Assembly (NCBI GenBank): GCA_905182825.1
Contig: CAJJDJ010000140.1
Location: 1-11,196 of the forward strand
Direction: 5' to 3'
Source of the DNA: Thiotrichaceae bacterium UBA7359
GTDB taxonomy: Bacteria > Pseudomonadota > Gammaproteobacteria > Eutrophobiales > Eutrophobiaceae
Length of the DNA stretch: 11,196 bases
Below the pieces are notes generated by a model that was not told the origin of the DNA, searched no databases, and worked only from the letters and a program-made list of their open reading frames with translations. Positions 1 to 5,878 of the stretch are shown in pieces. The position numbers and the translations under genes are program-made. Within the stretch, counting starts at the first letter, position 1, and the number at the start of each line of letters is the position of its first letter.

Positions 1-55
1 TGAAGTCATTGTTTTTAGCAATCATTAGTAACGAGCCTATTGAAATTTTAAGCAT
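1..55 (-). CDS. possible start of a gene running off the left edge
   Basis: An ATG at 55-53 opens a frame that stays open to the window edge and encodes 18 residues beginning MLKISIGSLLMIAKNN. An in-frame TGA lies just upstream, so this ATG is the first possible start. It overlaps the stop of the preceding small frame by 8 bases (ATG inside ATGCTTAA), a spacing often seen in coupled genes. The hydrophobic strand followed by K-N-N faintly resembles the first beta strand of a family 2 glycosyltransferase, but the piece is far too short to assign. The ribosome binding site is poor (GAAGAG only 2 bases before the ATG). Confidence 0.3.
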   Translation of the reverse strand, partial: MLKISIGSLLMIAKNNDF

Positions 56-170
56 GACTCTTCATGCCATCATCACTAATATCAATGAATAAAATATCAC
101 TTCTCATTATAACGTGATTAAAATGATAACTATTCTTGAGCGAATGACCTCCTCCAGCAAAGGAACTCAT
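48..170 (-). CDS. doubtful 40-residue open frame after hisC
   Basis: This frame begins at an ATG five bases after the hisC stop codon and encodes 40 residues, including SSFAGGGHSLKN near the start and FIDISDDGMKSHA at the end. It has no recognisable domain, signal peptide or membrane segment. The purine-rich run GGAGGAGG at 155-148 looks like a strong Shine-Dalgarno site, but it falls inside this frame (Gly-Gly-Gly codons) and no ATG, GTG or TTG lies at a suitable distance after it. The frame could be a small operon member, a remnant, or chance. The close spacing to hisC and the 8-base overlap with the next frame are the only arguments for it. Confidence 0.2.
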   Translation of the reverse strand: MSSFAGGGHSLKNSYHFNHVIMRSDILFIDISDDGMKSHA

Positions 171-175
171 AAAAC

Positions 176-1270
176 TTATGAAGCAATTACTATATTACGT
201 AGTCTCGATAGAAATAGTTTATTTTCTTCAGGTGTGCCAACTGTCACACGCAAACAATTTTCAAGCAATGGATGTGAGCCTTGTAAATTTTTAATAAGAA
301 TATTTTTCTTTATTAATTCTTTATATACCTTATCCGCTCCTGGATTAGGAACACGAAATAAAATAAAGTTAGCCTCACTCCTCCACGTTTCAACGCCAAC
401 TACTTCGGACAAGTTATTAAATAAAACTTCCCTATCATGTCTAATACATGCAGCTTGTTGCTCAAGCAATCCAATATTTTTGATAATAAAACTTGCGCTA
501 ATCTGATTTAGTGTGCCTATGTTGTATGGCAGCCTCAACTTATCTAATTCAGATATCCATTCGCTAGCACCAAACAACATACCTAAACGTAACCCAGCTA
601 GACCTAGTTTTGATAAAGTTCGCATTAATAATACATTTGGGTACTTATGCAGATAAGACATCATGCTCTTCTGTGCAAAAGAATGATACGCCTCATCAAT
701 AACAACAAGACCAGTCGTTGCGTTTATAATTTCTATTAACGATTCTTCTAAAAAAGAATTTCCTGTTGGATTGTTTGGCCAGGCAATGAAAATTACAGCC
801 GGCTTTTTTTTCTCAATTGATTCCAACATTGCTGAAAGATCCAGAGAAAAGTCTTTATTTAATGGCACACCAACAAATTCAAGTTCCATCATCGAACTTA
901 ACAGTCGATACATAACAAAACTGGGTTCAGGAACCATGACGACGTTATTATTTTTATTAAGTGCCATCAATATGATTTGAATTAGTTCATCAGAACCATT
1001 ACCAAGGATCATTGAGGTGTTTTCGGAAAAATTAAATGCTTGGGTCAGCTCCCTTCTTAGTTCATATGATTTAGCATCAGGATAACGATTTAGGTCAGCT
1101 TGTAAAAGACATCGGGACCATTCATCTTTAATTTTTTCTGGCCAAACATATGGATTCTCCATCGCATCTAGTTTAACAAAGCCACTAGCATCAGCGATAT
1201 GATAAGACTTTGCTGCAAGGATAGTAGGTTTAATTATCTTCTTCACGCAATCGTAAATCATACTGACCAT
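176..1270 (-). CDS. hisC: histidinol-phosphate aminotransferase
   Basis: HisC is a cytoplasmic PLP enzyme of histidine synthesis. It converts imidazole-acetol phosphate plus glutamate to L-histidinol phosphate plus 2-oxoglutarate. At 364 residues it has the usual length of the family. Fold type I aminotransferase landmarks appear in order: LDAMENP (34-40), NGSDE (91-95), WPNNPTG (164-170), DEAY (192-195) and TLSKLGLAGLRLG (218-230), where K221 should form the PLP Schiff base and R228 should bind the PLP phosphate. RVTVG near 341 supplies the arginine that binds the substrate. The ATG at 1270 lies four bases after the hisD stop; an ATG three codons further in is also possible, and neither has a clear ribosome binding site. 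HisC paralogues are common, but the position after hisG-hisD makes the histidine role the best reading. Confidence 0.95.
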   Translation of the reverse strand: MVSMIYDCVKKIIKPTILAAKSYHIADASGFVKLDAMENPYVWPEKIKDEWSRCLLQADLNRYPDAKSYELRRELTQAFNFSENTSMILGNGSDELIQIILMALNKNNNVVMVPEPSFVMYRLLSSMMELEFVGVPLNKDFSLDLSAMLESIEKKKPAVIFIAWPNNPTGNSFLEESLIEIINATTGLVVIDEAYHSFAQKSMMSYLHKYPNVLLMRTLSKLGLAGLRLGMLFGASEWISELDKLRLPYNIGTLNQISASFIIKNIGLLEQQAACIRHDREVLFNNLSEVVGVETWRSEANFILFRVPNPGADKVYKELIKKNILIKNLQGSHPLLENCLRVTVGTPEENKLFLSRLRNIVIAS

Positions 1271-1274
1271 CTAA

Positions 1275-2570
1275 CTATTCTGAATTAAGTCGAAACTCTG
1301 CTGAACGCGCATGTGCCGTGAGTCCTTCTCCACGTGCCAGAATAGATGCTGTTTCAGCGATTTTTTTAATTGAATCACGGCTACATTTCACGATTGATGA
1401 TTTTTTTTGAAAATCATCAACACTAAGCGGTGAAGAAAATCGAGCCGTACGAGCCGTAGGTAAGACATGATTTGGTCCTGCACAATAATCTCCAATTGAT
1501 TCTGCCGAATAATGCCCCATGAAAATTGCTCCAGCATGTCGTACATCCTCCAAAAGCTCATCTGGATTAGATACTGCTAATTCAAGATGTTCTGGTGCAA
1601 TGATATTTACAATATCTATTGCTTCTTTTAAATCTTTTACTTTAATCATTGCCCCATTATTTAATAATGATGTCTTTATGATTTCAGCACGTTCCATGTT
1701 AGGCAAGAGTTTTATAATACTCTCCTCTACCGCTTCAATAAATTTTTCATCTGGCGTTATCAGAATTGAACTGGCTTGTTCATCGTGTTCTGCCTGAGCA
1801 AAAAGATCCATGGCTACCCAATCTGGGTTAGCACTGCTATCACTGACAATCACAACTTCTGAAGGACCAGCTATCATATCGATACCAACAACTCCAAACA
1901 CTTGTCGTTTAGCCGTTGCAACATAAATGTTACCAGGGCCAACTATCTTATCCACCTTAGGAACAAGTTTTGTGCCGTAGGCTAATGCGGCAATAGCTTG
2001 AGCACCACCGATTGAAAATATTTTATGTACTCCAGCGATTCCCGCAGCTGCCAAAACCAAATCATTTCGTTCATCATCTGGAGTTGGAACAACCATGATT
2101 ATTTCTTTAACACCAGCGACATGCGCTGGGATAACGTTCATCAATACTGATGAGGGATAGGCTGCCTTACCACCGGGAACATAAACACCAACACAATCCA
2201 AAGGAGTGACTTTTTGCCCTAATACATTGCCAGCTTCATCTTCATAGGACCAAGTCGTTTGTCTTTGCTTTTCGTGAAACTCACGTATACGCTGGGCTGC
2301 ATGTTCAAGGCTTTTACGTAGCGATTCTGGAATACGTTCTAATGCAAATTTTAATTCTTGTTGCGATATTTCAAGCGACGAAATAGTGGCAGAGCGTCTG
2401 TCAAAAAAATTTGTGTATTCGAGCAAAGCTTCGTCACTACGCACACGCACATTACTAATAATTTGAGAAACTGTATCAATTATAGATTGGTCCGGTTCGT
2501 CACTATCAGACAATAAAGACTGTAATGATAAATCGAATTTTTTTGTAGATGTATCCAAACGTTTCATCAT
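1275..2570 (-). CDS. hisD: histidinol dehydrogenase
   Basis: HisD carries out the last two steps of histidine synthesis, oxidising L-histidinol to L-histidine with two NAD+ and a catalytic zinc. The 431 residues match the usual length. Family motifs are intact: VYVPGGKAAYPSS (129-141), GGAQAIAALAYGT (188-200), VGPGNIYVATAKR (210-222), AGPSEVVIV (234-242) and GPNHVLPT (365-372). By comparison with the E. coli enzyme, the zinc ligands are Q259, H262, D361 and H420, and the catalytic E327-H328 pair sits in APEHLE. All are present, so the enzyme should be active. The start codon overlaps the hisG stop (ATGA), which indicates translational coupling. A second ATG follows the first directly, so the true start may be one codon later. 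Confidence 0.97.
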   Translation of the reverse strand: MMKRLDTSTKKFDLSLQSLLSDSDEPDQSIIDTVSQIISNVRVRSDEALLEYTNFFDRRSATISSLEISQQELKFALERIPESLRKSLEHAAQRIREFHEKQRQTTWSYEDEAGNVLGQKVTPLDCVGVYVPGGKAAYPSSVLMNVIPAHVAGVKEIIMVVPTPDDERNDLVLAAAGIAGVHKIFSIGGAQAIAALAYGTKLVPKVDKIVGPGNIYVATAKRQVFGVVGIDMIAGPSEVVIVSDSSANPDWVAMDLFAQAEHDEQASSILITPDEKFIEAVEESIIKLLPNMERAEIIKTSLLNNGAMIKVKDLKEAIDIVNIIAPEHLELAVSNPDELLEDVRHAGAIFMGHYSAESIGDYCAGPNHVLPTARTARFSSPLSVDDFQKKSSIVKCSRDSIKKIAETASILARGEGLTAHARSAEFRLNSE

Positions 2571-3208
2571 GATTCACTATTTTCAACAATGTCTGCCAAT
2601 TGATTAATTATAGGTTTCAGAAGCTTGTTTTTCATTTTCATTGCTGCTTTGTTGACGACCAATCTGGAACTAATATCCGCAATATGATCAAGTGTGATCA
2701 ATCCATTTGCTTTCAAGGTGTTTCCAGTATCCACCAAGTCCACTATCCAATCAGACAAACCCAAAACAGGGCCAAGTTCCATAGAACCATAAAGCTTGAT
2801 TATCTCTACTTGCTGACCACGGTCTGCAAAATAATTTCGAGTGATATTGATATATTTTGTTACTACTCGTGGACGGTCAATTATTGGTTTTGCATCCTTT
2901 AACCCTGCCAGCATCATTCGACATTTAGCGATACCCAAATTAAGCGGCTCATATAAACTGTCCCCAGAATATTCCATTAACACATCTTTACCAGCAATAC
3001 CCAATTCAGCAGCACCATGTTCAACATAAGTAGGAACATCAGTAGCTCGTATAATTGTAACTTTTATATTCGATTGATTTGTATCGAGAATCAGCTTACG
3101 TGACTTTTTAGGATCATCTTTAAGGACGATACCTAGCTTGGCAAGTAAAGGAATTGTTTCATCATAGATTCTGCCTTTTGAAACGGCAATAGTGATCTTG
3201 TCGGTCAT
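2567..3208 (-). CDS. hisG: ATP phosphoribosyltransferase, short-form catalytic subunit
   Basis: HisG condenses ATP with PRPP in the first, feedback-regulated step of histidine synthesis. At 213 residues this is the short form: it has the two catalytic lobes but lacks the C-terminal regulatory ACT-like domain of the roughly 300-residue long form. In known cases HisG-S works only in complex with HisZ, a histidyl-tRNA synthetase paralogue, which also provides histidine inhibition. No hisZ lies in this window. Visible motifs are AVSKGRI (8-14), IRATDVPTYVEHGAAELGIA (53-72) and the PRPP-binding loop DLVDTGNTLKANGL (157-170). The gene follows a 135-base gap after murA and overlaps hisD by 4 bases. 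The region before the ATG is AT-rich with no Shine-Dalgarno sequence. Confidence 0.96.
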   Translation of the reverse strand: MTDKITIAVSKGRIYDETIPLLAKLGIVLKDDPKKSRKLILDTNQSNIKVTIIRATDVPTYVEHGAAELGIAGKDVLMEYSGDSLYEPLNLGIAKCRMMLAGLKDAKPIIDRPRVVTKYINITRNYFADRGQQVEIIKLYGSMELGPVLGLSDWIVDLVDTGNTLKANGLITLDHIADISSRLVVNKAAMKMKNKLLKPIINQLADIVENSES

Positions 3209-3257
3209 AATTATATTAATAGTTTAGTTAATTTTCTCGATTCATAAAAAATCAAAC

Positions 3258-3287
3258 AGAATACAATAGAGATGAGTTGCCTGAAAA
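3258..3287 (-). promoter_or_regulatory. weak candidate promoter for hisGDC in the murA-hisG gap
   Basis: On the minus strand TTTTCA (3287-3282) and TATTCT (3263-3258) are separated by 18 bases. Each matches the sigma-70 consensus at four of six positions. The 135-base gap (3209-3343) leaves room for a promoter, but in related operons hisG can be read through from murA. No terminator-like hairpin is visible after murA, and no histidine-rich leader peptide is seen. Confidence 0.2.
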
Positions 3288-3343
3288 TTTTTTTTGCATA
3301 TTGTCACGTAAACAATTTACTCAAGCATCTTAGAAAGTGTATT

Positions 3344-4603
3344 TTAATCAGGTACGCGTCTAATATTAGCGCCCAATTGAGATAGTTTTTCCTCGATTGT
3401 TTCATAACCACGATCAATGTGGTAGATCCGATCTACAATCGTCTCGCCGTCGGCTACAAGTCCAGCTAGAACTAAACTAGCTGACGCCCTTAAATCTGTT
3501 GCCATTACAGGTGCACCTTTTAATTGCTCAACTCCCTTAGCTATTGTTGTATTACCTTCCAATCTAAGATCTGCACCCATTCGCTGTAATTCATGGACAT
3601 GCATAAAGCGATTTTCAAATACTGTCTCAGTTATGACACCTGTTCCTCTTGCTATACTGTTCATCGCCGCAAATTGAGCTTGCATGTCAGTAGGGAAACC
3701 CGGAAATGGAGAGGTATGTATATCGACTGCTTTTGGCCTTTCCCCCTGCATATCCAGAGTGATTGTATTATCTTCTATATCAATTTTAGCACCAGCCTCA
3801 ATCAGCTTTGCCAATACAGATTCGAGTAAGAACGCATCTGTATTTTTTAAACGTACTTTGCCTCCTGTCATCACTGCGGCAACTAGATACGTCCCCGTCT
3901 CTATTCTATCGGGCAAGATTTCATAGTCAGTTCCATTTAAGGTTTCAACCCCTTCTATTTCCAAACGATCTGTGCCGGCACCAGATATTTTTGCACCCAT
4001 TTTATTCAAACAGTTTACCAAGTCTGTAACTTCTGGTTCTCTTGCTGCATTTTCAATGACAGTTAAACCATCAGCCAGAGTTGCTGCCATCATCAAATTT
4101 TCTGTCCCAGTTACGGTGACCATATCCAAAGTAATGTGAACACCTTTCAATCGATCAGCAGTGGCACGAATATATCCGCCTTCTACCACAATATTAGCGC
4201 CCATTGCTGCTAATCCCTTGAGATGTATATTTACTGGTCGCGAACCAATGGCACAACCACCAGGCAATGAAACATCTGCTTTGCCGTATCGAGCTAACAA
4301 AGGACCCAATACTAAAATTGACGCACGCATAGTCTTAACCAATTCATACGGAGCAAAAAAGTTATCGATTTGACTATTATCAATCTCGATACGCATTCGT
4401 TCATCAACTGTGACTTGAGAGCCCATGAGACACAGCAATTCCATCGTAGTTGTGATGTCATGAAGATGAGGAACTTTCCCAATGGTTACGGGTTGATCGG
4501 TCAACAACGTCGCTGAAAGGATTGGTAAAGCTGCATTCTTTGCGCCCGAGATGGAGATTTCTCCATTTAACTGAGCACCACCACGGATAAGTAATTTATC
4601 CAT
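3344..4603 (-). CDS. murA: UDP-N-acetylglucosamine 1-carboxyvinyltransferase
   Basis: MurA transfers enolpyruvate from phosphoenolpyruvate to UDP-GlcNAc, the first committed step of peptidoglycan synthesis, in the cytoplasm. The 419 residues match the E. coli protein length. The EPSP-synthase fold motifs are intact: GAKNAALPI (20-28) with K22 and N23, the active loop LPGGCAIGSRP (113-123) with catalytic C117, FPTDMQAQ (303-310) with D306, ATDLRAS (368-374), and DRGYE (397-401) with R398. Because the loop residue is Cys and not Asp, this should be a fosfomycin-sensitive type of enzyme; that is an inference from the family. It lies 43 bases after ibaG with no obvious ribosome binding site and probably shares that transcript. 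The ibaG-murA pairing is conserved in Proteobacteria. Confidence 0.98.
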   Translation of the reverse strand: MDKLLIRGGAQLNGEISISGAKNAALPILSATLLTDQPVTIGKVPHLHDITTTMELLCLMGSQVTVDERMRIEIDNSQIDNFFAPYELVKTMRASILVLGPLLARYGKADVSLPGGCAIGSRPVNIHLKGLAAMGANIVVEGGYIRATADRLKGVHITLDMVTVTGTENLMMAATLADGLTVIENAAREPEVTDLVNCLNKMGAKISGAGTDRLEIEGVETLNGTDYEILPDRIETGTYLVAAVMTGGKVRLKNTDAFLLESVLAKLIEAGAKIDIEDNTITLDMQGERPKAVDIHTSPFPGFPTDMQAQFAAMNSIARGTGVITETVFENRFMHVHELQRMGADLRLEGNTTIAKGVEQLKGAPVMATDLRASASLVLAGLVADGETIVDRIYHIDRGYETIEEKLSQLGANIRRVPD

Positions 4604-4646
4604 AATTAATAATTGTTATCTTTATTATTAGCTTGACCACCTAAGA

Positions 4647-4886
4647 CTATTTCTGTTCGTCCCACTCAACGGGAGTATGTGTCTGAATAGATAAAGCATG
4701 GATATCAGTACCCATTTTATCACCTAGCGTTTTATAAACCATCTGATGTTGCTGAAGCATACTTTTTCCAGTAAAGGCTTCACAGATAATACGTGCCTGA
4801 AAATGCGTACCATCATCACCCTCTACGATGATATTGGCATCTGGCAATCCTGCTTCGATAAGTTCTTTAATGATTTGAGGATTCAT
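4647..4886 (-). CDS. ibaG: BolA-family protein IbaG (YrbA)
   Basis: This 79-residue protein belongs to the BolA family and matches the IbaG/YrbA branch in length, position and sequence. IbaG proteins pair with monothiol glutaredoxins and bind or traffic [2Fe-2S] clusters; in E. coli the gene is linked to acid resistance. Visible signatures are the GDDGTHFQARI strand (23-33), a central FTGKS-LQQHQ-VY helix region and the conserved IHALSIQTHTPVEW segment (62-75). The invariant histidine there (H63) is the expected cluster ligand. The gene sits directly before murA, as in E. coli and many other Proteobacteria. It follows a strong hairpin after mlaC, so it may have its own promoter; a TTATAA box at 4910-4905 is present but has no convincing -35 element. 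Confidence 0.93.
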   Translation of the reverse strand: MNPQIIKELIEAGLPDANIIVEGDDGTHFQARIICEAFTGKSMLQQHQMVYKTLGDKMGTDIHALSIQTHTPVEWDEQK

Positions 4887-4937
4887 AACGTTTTCGATTA
4901 TTGTTTATAATAAATAAAAGTACTACTCTATAAAGCA

Positions 4938-4962
4938 AGCAACCGGGCATAACCCGGTTGCT
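4938..4962 (-). terminator. strong hairpin after mlaC, probable transcription terminator
   Basis: A perfect 10-base-pair stem (AGCAACCGGG paired with CCCGGTTGCT) encloses a 5-base loop and begins 24 bases after the mlaC stop. It is by far the most stable hairpin in the window. On the minus strand it is followed by TGCTTTATAG, an interrupted T tract, so termination may be partial. There is no T run on the plus-strand side. If it works, it separates mlaC transcription from ibaG-murA. Confidence 0.65.
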
Positions 4963-4986
4963 CTAAAAATTGGTCTTTATTGTTAG

Positions 4987-5610
4987 TTATTTTGAAAATC
5001 TACTCGCAAGGCGTTCGTTTTTGATTGTAAGCTCATTTATGAGTGAATCAAAACCATGTTTTTTGATTTGTGTAGAAAAAGACCCGCGATATGTTGAGAC
5101 TAAACTGACACCATCAACAGAAACGTCGATCACTTTCCATGTTTCATTTTTTTGATGCATCCGATAAGCCACAGGGAAGGGTTGTGCGCCATCACTTGTC
5201 ATTTCCGTTTTAACCAAAGCCAGTTTTGATTTTTGATTTATTTCGACAGGGAAGTATTTAATTTTCTGACCAGAATATTCAAGCAATGCCCTAGCATATG
5301 TACGAACTAGCAATGTTTGAAACTGCGTAATAAAATTGCTACGTTGTGCTTCGCTAGCACTCGTCCAATTTTTACCAAGAACCCATTTTGACATGCTAAT
5401 AAAATCGTAATGAGGAATGACAAGCTCATCAACTACAGCATATATTTTTGATGGATCGGCATCCAAAACTGAACGCTGCGATTTAATCCGCTCAATAACA
5501 GCATCTGCCGTTTGCTTAATAATTGAATCAGGAGTTTCGACCGCTGCCTGAGCAACACCAGCTATCATGCATATGATCAAAATCAACGAATTTACGACTC
5601 TGATTTTCAT
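4987..5610 (-). CDS. mlaC: MlaC/Ttg2D-family phospholipid-binding periplasmic protein
   Basis: This is a periplasmic lipid carrier of the MlaC (Ttg2D, Tol-Tol-Ttg2) family. In the Mla pathway MlaC ferries phospholipids between the outer-membrane MlaA complex and the inner-membrane MlaFEDB transporter. The 207-residue protein starts with a Sec signal peptide: basic MKIR, a hydrophobic core (about 5-19) and a probable cleavage after AQA (20-22). The family body is clear in VIPHYDFISMSKWVLG (64-79) and in WKVIDVSVDGVSL followed by STYRGSF (158-178). The start is fixed by a good ribosome binding site. Unusually, mlaD is not directly upstream and mlaB is not directly downstream. The upstream neighbour is an RND-type transporter, which recalls HpnM, the MlaC-like protein paired with HpnN. 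A role in lipid transport is firm at family level; the partner is uncertain. Confidence 0.9.
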   Translation of the reverse strand: MKIRVVNSLILIICMIAGVAQAAVETPDSIIKQTADAVIERIKSQRSVLDADPSKIYAVVDELVIPHYDFISMSKWVLGKNWTSASEAQRSNFITQFQTLLVRTYARALLEYSGQKIKYFPVEINQKSKLALVKTEMTSDGAQPFPVAYRMHQKNETWKVIDVSVDGVSLVSTYRGSFSTQIKKHGFDSLINELTIKNERLASRFSK

Positions 5611-5615
5611 TGTAA

Positions 5616-5622
5616 CACCTCT
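5616..5622 (-). promoter_or_regulatory. ribosome binding site of mlaC
   Basis: AGAGGTG lies five bases before the mlaC ATG. It is the clearest Shine-Dalgarno sequence in the window, and it confirms the start that gives a proper signal peptide. Most other genes here have only weak sites. Confidence 0.75.
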
Positions 5623-5732
5623 AAGAGTTTATAATTTTATCAACCCAAAATAGGGCTTAATAGTTTTAATAACTTATATTTTACCTGTAATACATCAATC
5701 GTCATTATTAGCTTTTGATTGTCCAATGATTG

Positions 5733-5763
5733 ATATTGTAATAACAATATATATCTATAGATA
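5733..5763. repeat. two adjacent inverted repeats upstream of mlaC
   Basis: ATATTGT and ACAATAT form a perfect 7-base inverted repeat around AATA (5733-5750). One base further on, TATCTATAGATA (5752-5763) is a perfect 12-base palindrome. Both lie about 125-150 bases before the mlaC start in a 268-base gap that holds no gene. They could be operator half-sites for a dimeric regulator, or chance symmetry in very AT-rich DNA. Confidence 0.35.
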
Positions 5764-5816
5764 GTATTTATTCTTAATGTGTATTTTTATTCCTGTATGA
5801 CCGGTAAAAAGCTCAT

Positions 5817-5846
5817 ATAATAATGCAATTGCTTTTTGTACTTCAA
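5817..5846 (-). promoter_or_regulatory. candidate sigma-70 promoter for mlaC
   Basis: On the minus strand TTGAAG (5846-5841) and TATTAT (5822-5817) are 18 bases apart; they match the consensus at four and five of six positions. The pair lies just after the RND gene stop and would give a leader of roughly 200 bases containing the inverted repeats. Such matches are easily found by chance in AT-rich DNA. Confidence 0.3.
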
Positions 5847-5878
5847 AAAACCTTTAAATTATTGTTTTTGAATGATTT

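Noticed and set aside
114..506. Plus-strand open frame of 130 codons opposite hisC
   Set aside because: It lies antisense to hisC, which has all family motifs. The translated product is rich in Ser, Ile and Phe with no domain, as expected of a shadow frame.
3210..3215. Perfect TATAAT box one base before the hisG start codon
   Set aside because: A -10 element there would place the transcript start inside the hisG coding region, so it cannot serve this start. It is most likely chance in AT-rich DNA.
5642..5659. Small hairpin AAGCCCTATTTTGGGTT in the mlaC leader
   Set aside because: The stem is only about five pairs including a G-U pair, with no T tract after it. It is too weak to call a terminator or riboswitch.
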